Both the position numbers and the translations under genes were made by a program. Positions 1 through 8,465 of a stretch of 19,688 bases of DNA are shown here, piece after piece. The notes beneath the pieces were generated by a model. The model was not told the origin of the DNA and did no database searches. It saw only the letters and a program-made list of their open reading frames with translations. The DNA comes from Sphingobium sp. (GTDB lineage Bacteria > Pseudomonadota > Alphaproteobacteria > Sphingomonadales > Sphingomonadaceae), in assembly GCA_030148625.1 (NCBI GenBank), contig JASBTC010000039.1:1-19688 (forward strand). Reading direction: 5' to 3'. Every line of letters begins with the position of its first letter. Positions within the stretch are counted from its first letter, which is position 1.

Positions 1-192
1 CGCTGGCGCGCCTTCCTCTCCTGGGCGGCCGGCATCGCGGTCGCCACGCTCACCTCGCGCGGCGTCATCCATCTGAGCGGCGTCGCCGCGCTCGATTCCA
101 TCGCCACCAGCTTCCTCGTCCAGGCCGCATTGATGCGCGCCATGGCCGCCCCCACCGATCCATCCCTGAAAGTATCGCATGGCACAGAATGA
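1..192 (+). CDS. C-terminal end of a probable NCS1-family (cytosine/hydantoin-type) permease, partial
   Basis: An open frame enters at base 1 and ends at a TGA at 190-192, giving the last 63 residues of a protein whose start lies outside the window. The end is hydrophobic and helical (WRAFLSWAAGIAVATLT, then LSGVAALDSIATSFLVQAALM). This resembles the last two membrane helices of purine-cytosine permease (NCS1) transporters, where a GIPALDS-like turn separates the helices. The tail overlaps the next gene by 14 bases, so the two are probably co-transcribed and translationally coupled. NCS1 permeases often sit beside DUF917 and hydantoinase genes, which supports import of a hydantoin- or nucleobase-like compound. 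The family call is an inference from a short tail; another inner-membrane transporter family cannot be excluded. Confidence 0.55.
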   Translation, partial: RWRAFLSWAAGIAVATLTSRGVIHLSGVAALDSIATSFLVQAALMRAMAAPTDPSLKVSHGTE

Positions 193-1270
193 CATCCGCC
201 TCGAAGACCTGCCCGATCTCGCGCGCGGCGCAGCGCTGCTCGGCGCCGGTGGTGGCGGCGATCCCTATATCGGCCGGCTGATCGCGGAACAGGCCTTCGC
301 CGAATATGGCGCGCCCGCCATCCTCTCGCCCGCGGCCGTGCCCGACGACATGCTGATCTGCGCGGTGGCAGCACTGGGCGCCACCAACATCCAGATGGAA
401 AAGCTGATCGCCGGCAATGAACTGCCCCATGCCGTCCATGTCCTCGAACGCTATCTCGGCCGCCGCGTCGGCGCGCTGATCCCCGCCGAGATCGGCGGCA
501 GCAATTCGCTGCTGCCGCTGATGCTGGGCGCGCGACAGGCGCTGCCCGTGATCGACGCGGACGGCATGGGCCGCGCCTTTCCCGAGCTGCAGATGAACAG
601 CTTCAGCATCAACGGCGTCCGCGCCGGGCCGCTGGTGGTGGTCGACGAACATCTCAACACCGCGATCATCGATACGCCCGACGATACCACCGCTGAGGCG
701 ATGACGCGCGCGCTGGCGATCCAGATGGGGCTGCGCGTCTATCTCAGCTGCTTTCCGATGACGGGCAAGCAGATGCGCGAGACCGCGATCCACGGCACGC
801 TGTCCGCCGCGCTGGCGATCGTCCGCGCGCTCGGCGGCGGCAACGGCACGGTCTCGCCGGTCGATCATCTGGTCGATGTGCTGCGCGATATCCCGACCTA
901 TGGCCATGCCCGCGCGCTGTTCGACGGCAAGATTGTCGATGTCGACCGGCGGACGGCGCGCGGCTTCTCGGTCGGTTCGTGCCGGCTCGACGCGATTGGC
1001 GGCGGCGGTCAGGCGGTGATCAGCTTCCAGAACGAGAATCTGTCGTGCGACATCGACGGCAAGATCGTCGCCGTCACGCCCGACCTGATCTGCATCGTCG
1101 ATCGCGAGACTGCCGAGCCGATCCCGACGCCGCAGCTCAAATATGGCCAGCGCGTCCGCGTCGTCGGCATCCGCGCGCCCGAGCGGATGCGCACGCCCCA
1201 GGCGCTCGCCGCCTTCGGCCCCGCCGCTTTTGGAATCGATGCAGCCTATACGCCGCTGACATGCGCGTAA
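179..1270 (+). CDS. DUF917 / S-methyl-thiohydantoin desulfurase-like protein, paralogue 1
   Basis: A 363-residue protein with the hallmarks of DUF917 (Pfam now names the family after S-methyl-thiohydantoin desulfurase). It has a glycine-rich N-terminal loop LGAGGGGDPYIG (21-32), EIGGSNS (104-110), DADGMGRAFP (126-135) and a C-terminal LKYGQRVRVVG stretch. The length fits the family's two-domain form. The ATG at 179 lies inside the end of the permease gene (14-base overlap), and the stop at 1268-1270 overlaps the start of the S9 peptidase gene by 10 bases. A second DUF917 gene sits on the opposite strand at 5743-6849 and shares all these motifs. The family is tied to the hydantoin/oxoprolinase neighbourhood; the actual substrate here is unknown. 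No strong ribosome binding site precedes the ATG, in line with coupling to the permease. Confidence 0.88.
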   Translation: MAQNDIRLEDLPDLARGAALLGAGGGGDPYIGRLIAEQAFAEYGAPAILSPAAVPDDMLICAVAALGATNIQMEKLIAGNELPHAVHVLERYLGRRVGALIPAEIGGSNSLLPLMLGARQALPVIDADGMGRAFPELQMNSFSINGVRAGPLVVVDEHLNTAIIDTPDDTTAEAMTRALAIQMGLRVYLSCFPMTGKQMRETAIHGTLSAALAIVRALGGGNGTVSPVDHLVDVLRDIPTYGHARALFDGKIVDVDRRTARGFSVGSCRLDAIGGGGQAVISFQNENLSCDIDGKIVAVTPDLICIVDRETAEPIPTPQLKYGQRVRVVGIRAPERMRTPQALAAFGPAAFGIDAAYTPLTCA

Positions 1271-3081
1271 CCGCGCGGATGGCGGCCGAACAGCCGACCG
1301 CGCCGATCGAGACCGCGGTCGATGGAGACCGCATCTACTGGACCGAGGCGCAGCCGGCCCGTGGCGGATCGGCGTCGGTGCGCTGCTGGCATGAGGGCCG
1401 CGTCACCACGCCGATCGCGGGCACACATGATGTTCGATCGCGTGTTCATGGCTATGGCGGCGGCGCGATCGCGGCGGCGCACGGTCTTCTGTATTTCACC
1501 GATCGGATCGACGGACGGCTGCACCGCCAGGATTTGCAGGGCAAGCGTGAGGCGCTGACGCGGAGCGATCCCGCACTGCCGCGCCACTATGCGGATGTCG
1601 TTCCGGATCCCGCGCGATCGCGGATAATCTGCGTCGAGGAATCGCATCATCCCGACGGCCGTATATGCAATCATCTGGTCGCCATTGCCGATGACGGATC
1701 GGGCCGGGTCACCCTGCTGTCCGACGCCTTCGATTTCGTCGCGTCCCCGCGCATCGATCCCACCGGCACGCGGATCGCCTGGATCGGCTGGTTCCTGCCG
1801 CATATGCCGTGGGACAGCACCGAATTATGGGTGGCCGACCTGACCGGCACCGGGATCGCCAATGCCCGCTGCGTGGCGCGCGGCGCGTCGATCGTCGATC
1901 CGCAATGGACGCGCGACGGGCGGCTGCTCCATTTGTCCGACGCACCGGGATATTGGATGCTCCATGTCTGGGACGGAACGGCGAGCCGGCTGGTCGCGCA
2001 GACCCGGGATCTCAGCGCGCCGCAGCTCCGCCTCAATTTTCCGCGCTATGCGCAGCTCGACGACGGCATTGTCGCCGCGGCCGAAACCCGGTCCGCCCGC
2101 ACCCGGCTGATCTCGATCGACCTCGCATCGGGCGCGGTCACGCCGATCCCCCTGCCCTTTGCCGATATCCAGTCGGTCCGCCGGATCGACGGCGCGCGCA
2201 TCTGCCTGGTCGGCCTGGCCGAAGACCAGCCGCCCGCCGTCGCGCAGGTCGAGCCCGCGACCGGCCGCCTGACCATCCTCCATCGCGGCGCCATGCCCGC
2301 GATCCGCGTCGTCACGCCCGAGGATGCGACGATCCCGGCCGATGACGGTGCGACGGCCCAGGCCTTCCACTATCGATCGCGCACGGCGCCCTCCCCACCG
2401 CCGATGATCGTGATGGCACATGGCGGGCCGATCAATCAGGCGAGCGCGGCCTTGTCGCTGACGATCCAGTTCTGGCTGGAAAGCGGTTTTTCCTGCCTCG
2501 ACGTCAATTATCGCGGCAGCAGCGGTTTCGGCCGCGCCTATCGCGACGCGCTGCTCGGCGAGTGGGGCGAGATCGACTGGCGCGATATGGTATGCGCGGC
2601 GGATCACGCGGTCGCCATGGGCTGGGCCGATCCGGCGCGGCTGATCGTCCGGGGTGGCAGCGCGGGCGGCTTCACCACATTGTGCGCATTGGCGCGATCG
2701 GACCGGTTCGCGGCGGGCGGCAGCCATTTCGGAGTCTCCGATCCGGCGGCGCTGTTTCACGAGACGCACAAGTTCGAAAGCGGCTATCTCGAGGCGCTGA
2801 TCGGGCCATGGCCCGAGGCCGAGGCGCTGTACCGCGAGCGCGCGCCGATCAAACATGCCGACGCGATCAGCGCGCCGTTGATCCTGTTCCAGGGTCTTGA
2901 GGACCGCATCGTCCCGCCCGACCAGACGCGGCGGATGGCCGCCAGCCTGTCCGGACGCGGCATCGCCTGCGAAGCGCATTATTATCCGGGGCAAGGCCAT
3001 GGCTTCGACGATCTGGACGTGAAGATCGCCGCACTGGAAGCCGAGCGCGCCTTTTACTGCAGGGTGTTCTCGATCGGCTGA
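1261..3081 (+). CDS. S9-family (prolyl oligopeptidase-type) serine peptidase
   Basis: A 606-residue serine peptidase of the S9 clan, most like the acylaminoacyl-peptidase/dipeptidyl-peptidase branch. The N-terminal ~340 residues have the repeated beta-strand character of a propeller, and the C-terminal ~250 form an alpha/beta hydrolase. Visible landmarks are HGGP (387-390, oxyanion-hole region), the nucleophile in GGSAGG (Ser467), an aspartate in QGLEDRIVPP (Asp548) and a histidine in GQGHGF (His580), in the correct order for a catalytic triad. No signal peptide is seen, so it is probably cytoplasmic. ATG 1261 overlaps the DUF917 stop by 10 bases; an in-frame ATG at 1279 is an alternative, and neither has a clear Shine-Dalgarno. 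Its 3' end overlaps the convergent LuxR gene by 28 bp. It probably trims short or blocked peptides within the same catabolic programme; the substrate is unknown. Confidence 0.88.
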   Translation: MRVTARMAAEQPTAPIETAVDGDRIYWTEAQPARGGSASVRCWHEGRVTTPIAGTHDVRSRVHGYGGGAIAAAHGLLYFTDRIDGRLHRQDLQGKREALTRSDPALPRHYADVVPDPARSRIICVEESHHPDGRICNHLVAIADDGSGRVTLLSDAFDFVASPRIDPTGTRIAWIGWFLPHMPWDSTELWVADLTGTGIANARCVARGASIVDPQWTRDGRLLHLSDAPGYWMLHVWDGTASRLVAQTRDLSAPQLRLNFPRYAQLDDGIVAAAETRSARTRLISIDLASGAVTPIPLPFADIQSVRRIDGARICLVGLAEDQPPAVAQVEPATGRLTILHRGAMPAIRVVTPEDATIPADDGATAQAFHYRSRTAPSPPPMIVMAHGGPINQASAALSLTIQFWLESGFSCLDVNYRGSSGFGRAYRDALLGEWGEIDWRDMVCAADHAVAMGWADPARLIVRGGSAGGFTTLCALARSDRFAAGGSHFGVSDPAALFHETHKFESGYLEALIGPWPEAEALYRERAPIKHADAISAPLILFQGLEDRIVPPDQTRRMAASLSGRGIACEAHYYPGQGHGFDDLDVKIAALEAERAFYCRVFSIG

Positions 3082-5750
3082 AACAGTGCCTGTGCTTGCA
3101 CGATCGCCTGGGTGCGGCTGTTGACGCCCAGCTTGCCGTAGATGTTCTTGAGATGGAATTTGACCGTATTCTCGGTGAGATCCAGCGAGCGCGCGATCCG
3201 CTTGGCGGAAAGCCCGTTCTGAAGCTGCGAGAGCACATCCCCCTCGCGCGGCGTCAGCAGCGGCGCGGCCTCCGGCGCCTCGGCCGGGGTCAGCAGCGAC
3301 AGCAGATGCGCCGCCATGCCACTGTCGGCGACGCGGCCGATATGCGCGCCGAGCAGCGCGGCGAGCGCGTCGCCCTCCTCCAGAAAGGCGCGGACATGCC
3401 CGCTCTGGCCAGCCAGGCTCATCGCCTCGAACAGATGATGATCCGCCGCCGCCATATCGCCCATGTGTTCGCGCGCGATCGCGCCGAGCAGATGGAGGTG
3501 GATGCGCGGGCGCGACAATTTCATGCGCGCGAAATCGCGCAGCGGCTGTTCGATCAGGCCGGGCACCCGATCGGGCTCGCCACGTGCCAGCGTCAACCTT
3601 GCAAAGGCGACAAGCACGGCTTCACGCTCCCGCCACAGCATCTCGCCGACATCGTCCTTCAGATAAGCGCCAGACGAAAGGCCCGCGGCGTCCGCGATCT
3701 CCGCCGCCTCCCCGGCCGCGCCGGCGCGCGCGAGGCAGGTCATGCGCTGCGCCGTCAGAAAGGGATAAAGCCCGGTCAGGCCCCGCGCATCACAGATCCG
3801 TTCCGCCGCTGCCAGCCGGTCGAGGGCGGCGTCGACGCCGCCCTGTGCCATCGCGACCGCAGTTCCGACGCCGTGGACGATGGCATGGACGGCATGCCAA
3901 CCCTCCATCGCCGGCAGACGGCGCAGCACGCCCTGGAGACGCTTTTCGGCGAGCCCGAACCGCCCGGCATCGCAGGCGATCTCCGCCCGGCCGATGGCGA
4001 CCAGCAACGGCTTGTCGCCATCATCGGGAAAGTGACGGCGCGCCAATGCCTGGGCGCGATCGAACGACACATCGGCCGCCGCGCTGTTGCCCATCGCGAA
4101 CTGGGCGGCGGCACGGTGAAGTTCGACGAAGAAACTGCCATGCGGCAGCGCCGCACGCGCATAATGGACCTGTGCGTCGCAGGCGTGGCGGTCGGCGCGC
4201 TCGGGCTGCCCGCGCTGCTGGCATGAAAGGCTCATCAGCGTCTTCACATTGCCGAGCACCATGTCGTCATCGTCGCCGACATCCTCCATCCGCTGCGCAT
4301 AGATCACCAGATAGGCGTCGCCCGACGGCTTGCACTGGTTGAACAACAGGGTGGATTCGACGAGCAGCAGATCGAACTGCACGTCGCTGTCCGCACAGTC
4401 GGCAAGCGCGGCACGCGCGTCGCCGAACAGCCTTTCCGCATCCGTCAGCGCGCCGCGCTTGATCGAGACGAGCGCGCGCAGCAGTTTCAGGCGCGGCACG
4501 GCCTGGAGCAGCGCATCGTCGAGCAGCCCGTCGATAGCCTCCATGCGCGCCTTGCCCTGCCGGATCCAGATCCGCGTCGCGCCGGCAGCGAAGATGTAGC
4601 GGGCCGCACGCTCGGCATCGTCGGCGAGCCGGGCGTGCCGCACCGAACGGATCAGATGCCCCGCCCGATCGTGCCAATCGGCCAGCCGCGCATGCGCCTG
4701 CTGCCGGGCGCCGAGCGGCTGGGCATCGAAGGCCTCGCGGAGAAGCTGGCGCAATATGGGATGCAGCCGATAGCGGCCGGTCGCGCCGTCCTGGATCAGA
4801 AAGGCTTCGAACCCATCGAGCCGCAGAAGCGCCCGCCATGGATCGGCGCCTCCGGGGTGCAGGAAAGCCGCGGCACCCTCGTCGACGGTGTCGAGCGGCG
4901 AGAGGGCGACCAGCAACGCCCTTATGTCGGGTGGCACCGTATCGATGATCTGTTCGGATAGATAATCGCCCGCCATGCCACGGACCGCATCGAAGCTGGC
5001 GATCAGCCCGTCGCGATCCTCGGCTTGGCGCCACACGCCGTACAGCAACTGCACGATCGCGGGCCAGCCTAGGCTGTGCGCCACGACGGCGGCGGCATCC
5101 TGGCGCGACAGGCCCGCACCGAAGATCTCGACGATATCGTGAAAGCCGAACTGGAGATCCGCGGTGCCGATCTCACCCACCAGCCCCTGGACGCGCAGCG
5201 CGGAGACCGGGATGTCGGGCCGCTGGCGTCCACCCAGGGCCAGCAGCAGATTGTCGGGCGCCCAGCGCAGCAAAGGCGCGAGCACATCGCGTATCTCCGC
5301 ATCGCCCAGCCGATCCGCATCGTCGACGATCAAACTCACGGGTTCGGCATGGCGCGCGATCGCGTTGAGCAGCTGGCGCAGGCGCTGCCGCGCGCCGGCG
5401 CCATCGGCGTGCGCATGCGACGCAAGCCCCGGCCCGACATCGATGCCGGCCCGATCGAAGGCGTGCGCGAGATAGGCGACGAGCTTACCGGGCGAGAGGT
5501 CCTCGTCGTCCGCCGACAGCCAGGCTGTGCGTTGCCCACTTGCGGAGCGATGCTCGTGCCATTGGGTCAGCAGCACCGTCTTGCCATAGCCGGCGGCACC
5601 GGTGACCAGAAGGATGCGGCAATGCGCCATGGCGTCGAGCCGCTGGAGCAGGTCCGTGCGCCGCAGCGCCGCGGTGCGCACTATCGGCGGCCGCAGCCGC
5701 GTCAGCAGCAGTGCGCCGCCATCGTCATCCAGGCCGGCCTGATCATGCAT
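3054..5750 (-). CDS. MalT-type LuxR-family ATP-dependent transcriptional regulator
   Basis: A large (898-residue) regulator of the MalT/LAL type. The N-terminal NTPase has Walker A GAAGYGKT (51-58) and Walker B LIVDDADRL (140-148). A long helical, TPR-like sensor region follows. The C-terminal LuxR helix-turn-helix starts near residue 831 (LTPREGDVL, then LTENTVKFHLKNIYGKLGV). Family members bind an inducer and ATP, oligomerise and activate transcription. The chosen ATG at 5750 overlaps the upstream DUF917 stop in ATGCATGA (8 bases), the same overlap style as the junction before it; an upstream ATG at 5774 would overlap by 32 bases. As the last gene of the racemase/SDR/hydantoinase side operon it is probably made with the enzymes it may control. 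Its 3' end runs 28 bp into the end of the S9 peptidase gene on the other strand. Confidence 0.9.
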   Translation of the reverse strand: MHDQAGLDDDGGALLLTRLRPPIVRTAALRRTDLLQRLDAMAHCRILLVTGAAGYGKTVLLTQWHEHRSASGQRTAWLSADDEDLSPGKLVAYLAHAFDRAGIDVGPGLASHAHADGAGARQRLRQLLNAIARHAEPVSLIVDDADRLGDAEIRDVLAPLLRWAPDNLLLALGGRQRPDIPVSALRVQGLVGEIGTADLQFGFHDIVEIFGAGLSRQDAAAVVAHSLGWPAIVQLLYGVWRQAEDRDGLIASFDAVRGMAGDYLSEQIIDTVPPDIRALLVALSPLDTVDEGAAAFLHPGGADPWRALLRLDGFEAFLIQDGATGRYRLHPILRQLLREAFDAQPLGARQQAHARLADWHDRAGHLIRSVRHARLADDAERAARYIFAAGATRIWIRQGKARMEAIDGLLDDALLQAVPRLKLLRALVSIKRGALTDAERLFGDARAALADCADSDVQFDLLLVESTLLFNQCKPSGDAYLVIYAQRMEDVGDDDDMVLGNVKTLMSLSCQQRGQPERADRHACDAQVHYARAALPHGSFFVELHRAAAQFAMGNSAAADVSFDRAQALARRHFPDDGDKPLLVAIGRAEIACDAGRFGLAEKRLQGVLRRLPAMEGWHAVHAIVHGVGTAVAMAQGGVDAALDRLAAAERICDARGLTGLYPFLTAQRMTCLARAGAAGEAAEIADAAGLSSGAYLKDDVGEMLWREREAVLVAFARLTLARGEPDRVPGLIEQPLRDFARMKLSRPRIHLHLLGAIAREHMGDMAAADHHLFEAMSLAGQSGHVRAFLEEGDALAALLGAHIGRVADSGMAAHLLSLLTPAEAPEAAPLLTPREGDVLSQLQNGLSAKRIARSLDLTENTVKFHLKNIYGKLGVNSRTQAIVQAQALFQPIENTLQ

Positions 5751-6849
5751 CGCCCGCCATGTCCCCGAAGGCACGATACTCCTCGGCGATCCCGAACGCG
5801 CGCGGGCCGAACACCGCCAGCCCCTCCGGCCGGCGCATCAGCGGTGCCGCGGCATAGCCGATGACATGGACGCGCTGGCCATAGCGAAGCTGCTCGGCAG
5901 TCAGCGGCTCGGCGCTCTCCTGATCGAGCACGACGATGATGTCGGGCACCGAGATCACGGTCCTGCCATTGCGGCGCGCGACCACGAACTCGTTCTGGAT
6001 GCCGATCGTCATGCGATCGTCGGCGCCGCCCTCGCTGTCGATCACGGCAGTGCCCCAGTGCCAGCCATCGCGCGTCTCGTGCGTGATATCGACGATCTTG
6101 CCGCTGAACAGCCGCGCTGCCGCCCGGTCCGCCGCGGGATCGTCGAGAAAGGCGATCAGCCTGTCGGTGGGATCGCCATCGCCCGATCGCGCGCCACGGA
6201 TGGTGCGGCCGATGTCGCGCGTCGCGGTCAGCGTGCCCGGAATGGCGGAGGCACGGATCTCGGCCCCGCTCATCGGATAGACCACGCTGTGGACAAGACC
6301 GCCCAGCGACGAGGCGAAGCCGCGCGCCACCCGTTCCGCCACGCGATCGTCGTCCAGCGTGATATCGGCTTCGTTGCCGCGATCGTCGCGCAGCGCCGCC
6401 GGCGTGCTCCGGTGCCCGGCCACGCTGAAGCTGGTCATTTCGAGATGGGGAAAGGCGCGGCCCATGCCGTCGGCATCGATCACCGGCAGGTCCAGGCGCG
6501 CGCCCAGCCCCAGCGGCACCATCGAATTGCAGCCGCCGATCTCGACACAGAAGATCGCGTCGATCGTCCGGCCATAAAGGCGTTCGGCCTGCGCGATCAG
6601 CGCGACCAGCGCATTCTCGCTCACAAGCTGTTCGACCAGTACGGTCGGCGCACCGATGCCCGCGACGCCGACGACAAAGGCATCGTCCGCCAGCGCATCG
6701 AGCGCGATGACGCGCGGATAACGGCCCTGCTCGATCTGGTTGCGGACGAACAATTCGCCGACATAGGGATCACCGCCGCCGCCCGCGCCCAGGAAGACCG
6801 CGCCGCGCGCCATATCCTGCACATCCTGCGTGGTCCGCACCTCAAGCAT
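5743..6849 (-). CDS. DUF917 / S-methyl-thiohydantoin desulfurase-like protein, paralogue 2
   Basis: A 368-residue DUF917 protein carrying the same signatures as the gene at 179-1270: LGAGGGGDPYVG (20-31), EIGGCNS (103-109, with Cys where paralogue 1 has Ser), DADGMGRAFP (125-134) and a C-terminal QLRYGQRVHVIG. The frame stays open much further upstream, but only because it shadows the hydantoinase gene. The ATG at 6849 is the right start: it has AGGGAG at 6857-6862 with a 7-base spacer, and it overlaps the hydantoinase stop by 8 bases (ATGCTTGA). The HyuA-like plus DUF917 pairing is a recurring neighbourhood and suggests the two act on the same cyclic amide or thiohydantoin-type compound, perhaps as partners. 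The exact reaction is not known from sequence. Confidence 0.9.
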   Translation of the reverse strand: MLEVRTTQDVQDMARGAVFLGAGGGGDPYVGELFVRNQIEQGRYPRVIALDALADDAFVVGVAGIGAPTVLVEQLVSENALVALIAQAERLYGRTIDAIFCVEIGGCNSMVPLGLGARLDLPVIDADGMGRAFPHLEMTSFSVAGHRSTPAALRDDRGNEADITLDDDRVAERVARGFASSLGGLVHSVVYPMSGAEIRASAIPGTLTATRDIGRTIRGARSGDGDPTDRLIAFLDDPAADRAAARLFSGKIVDITHETRDGWHWGTAVIDSEGGADDRMTIGIQNEFVVARRNGRTVISVPDIIVVLDQESAEPLTAEQLRYGQRVHVIGYAAAPLMRRPEGLAVFGPRAFGIAEEYRAFGDMAGDA

Positions 6850-8428
6850 GTTCGATCTCCCTGAGCGCGCCGACGGCGCGCGCGCGGATGCGGACGAGCC
6901 GCCCCTGCATATGCCCCAATGGCAGTTCGACGAGTTCGACCAGTTCGATGCTGTCGTCCTCCGCCCCGGCCGATCGCGCCGCATCGCCGGCGATGCGCGT
7001 CGCATCGGCCAGCGCATCCTCGCGCGCCATCGCATCGAGATCGTAGATCCGGTCCGATCGTCCGCTGACCGTGGCGATCGCCGCGCCGATGGCGTTGGCG
7101 ACTTCGGCAAAGGCGGGGCGAAGCGTGCCGGCGCTGCCCGAGAAATCGCGGGGAAACAGGATCGCGCCGCCGCCGACCAGGATCGTCGGGATCGGATTGC
7201 CGTTGACGCGCACGAGGTCGATCGCCGCCTCCGCCCGCGCATGGATCGCCTCGATCGCCACCTGCACATCATCATCGGCGAGATCCGCGACCAAGGCGGC
7301 ATCGCCGATCGACGCCAGCCCCGCGCGCACGGCCAGGTCGGTCGTGGTCAGGGTCTCACCGCCGAACACCAGCGCGTCGCTCGCCAGGCGATGGCCCACC
7401 GATTCCGGGCCGATCTCCACCGCGTCCCCGTCGATCGCGACGATGCTGCCGCCGCCCAGCGGGATCGAGAGGATATCGGGCATGCGCATATTCGTCCGCA
7501 CGCCGCCGATCACATTGGGCAGCGCGGTCTCCCGCGGGAAGCCGCGCAGCACATAGCCGATATCGGTGGTGGTGCCGCCGACATCGACGACGACGGCATC
7601 GTCGACCCCGGCCAGGAAGGCGGCACCCCGGATGCTGTTGGTGGGGCCGGCCGAACAGGTGAAGACCGGATAGTCGGCCGCGGTCTCGGTGGTGATCAGC
7701 GTGCCGTCATTCTGGGTCAGATAGATGGGCACGGCGATGCCGAGCCGCGCGAACGCATCGACCAGCGCATCGATCACCCGCCGCGACAGCAGCGCCATCG
7801 ACGCGTTCATGATCGCGGCATTCTCGCGATCGATCAGCCCCATGCCACCGACGCGCGAGGAGCAGGTGACGTGCAGCCCCGGCGCCCCGCGCCGGAGCAA
7901 TGCCGCGACTTCGTCCTCCAGATCGGGGCGCAACGGCGAGAACGTCGCGGTGAGCGCCGCCGCCGGGATTTCGCGTTCGCGGATCGCCTCCGCGATCGCG
8001 AGCACGGCTTGTTCGTCGATCTGGCCATGGGCATTGCCAGCATAGTCGGCGCCCCCCTCCAGCCAGAAGATATGCCGACCGATCCGGGCAAGCAGATCCT
8101 CGGGGAAACCGACCAGCGGTGGCACGCCGTCTCCGCAGGGGGCGCCGATGCGGATGGCGGCGACCGGGTTCAGTTCCTTGCGCTCGACAAAGGCGTTCAC
8201 GAACTGGGTGGTCCCGATCATGACCCGGCCGATCTCGTCCGCGCCGCGCTCCGCGCTTTCGAGCAGACGCGTCACCGACTGGATGACGCCCGATCCGATA
8301 TCGCGCGTGGTGAAGCTCTTGTTCGACGCGACGACTTCCCGGCCGCGCATGAGCACGGCATCGGTGTTGGTTCCGCCGACATCGATCCCCAGCCGCAGCG
8401 TTCCTCGCGCCGGTCCGGTCATGATCAT
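6842..8428 (-). CDS. Hydantoinase/5-oxoprolinase family protein (HyuA-like)
   Basis: A 528-residue protein of the hydantoinase A/oxoprolinase family, which couples ATP hydrolysis to opening of hydantoin, oxoproline or related rings. An N-terminal ASKHA-type phosphate loop GIDVGGTNTDAVL lies near residues 14-26 and a second, VVDVGGTTTDIGYVLRG, near 280-296. GTTQFVNA (72-79) and CSAGPTNSIRGA (258-269) are also typical. The length matches the short HyuA-like form that lacks the C-terminal extension of full-length HyuA. No HyuB partner is encoded in the window. Two in-frame ATGs, 8428 and 8422, both follow a GGGAGGGA purine run; 8422 has the better spacing, so the start is uncertain by two residues. 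The gene lies 37 bp after the SDR gene and overlaps the next gene by 8 bases, so it is probably mid-operon. Confidence 0.9.
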   Translation of the reverse strand: MIMTGPARGTLRLGIDVGGTNTDAVLMRGREVVASNKSFTTRDIGSGVIQSVTRLLESAERGADEIGRVMIGTTQFVNAFVERKELNPVAAIRIGAPCGDGVPPLVGFPEDLLARIGRHIFWLEGGADYAGNAHGQIDEQAVLAIAEAIREREIPAAALTATFSPLRPDLEDEVAALLRRGAPGLHVTCSSRVGGMGLIDRENAAIMNASMALLSRRVIDALVDAFARLGIAVPIYLTQNDGTLITTETAADYPVFTCSAGPTNSIRGAAFLAGVDDAVVVDVGGTTTDIGYVLRGFPRETALPNVIGGVRTNMRMPDILSIPLGGGSIVAIDGDAVEIGPESVGHRLASDALVFGGETLTTTDLAVRAGLASIGDAALVADLADDDVQVAIEAIHARAEAAIDLVRVNGNPIPTILVGGGAILFPRDFSGSAGTLRPAFAEVANAIGAAIATVSGRSDRIYDLDAMAREDALADATRIAGDAARSAGAEDDSIELVELVELPLGHMQGRLVRIRARAVGALREIEHA

Positions 8429-8465
8429 CTTCCCTCCCTTTTATCCGTATTCACTTCGCCACGAG

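Noticed and set aside
1825..3000. Open frame (391 codons) on the minus strand inside the S9 peptidase gene
   Set aside because: Low-complexity shadow; the plus strand has the full Ser-Asp-His triad.
5743..7302. N-terminally extended version of the second DUF917 gene
   Set aside because: The extra 151 residues are an arginine- and serine-rich shadow of the HyuA-like gene; ATG 6849 has a good ribosome binding site and starts exactly where DUF917 similarity begins.
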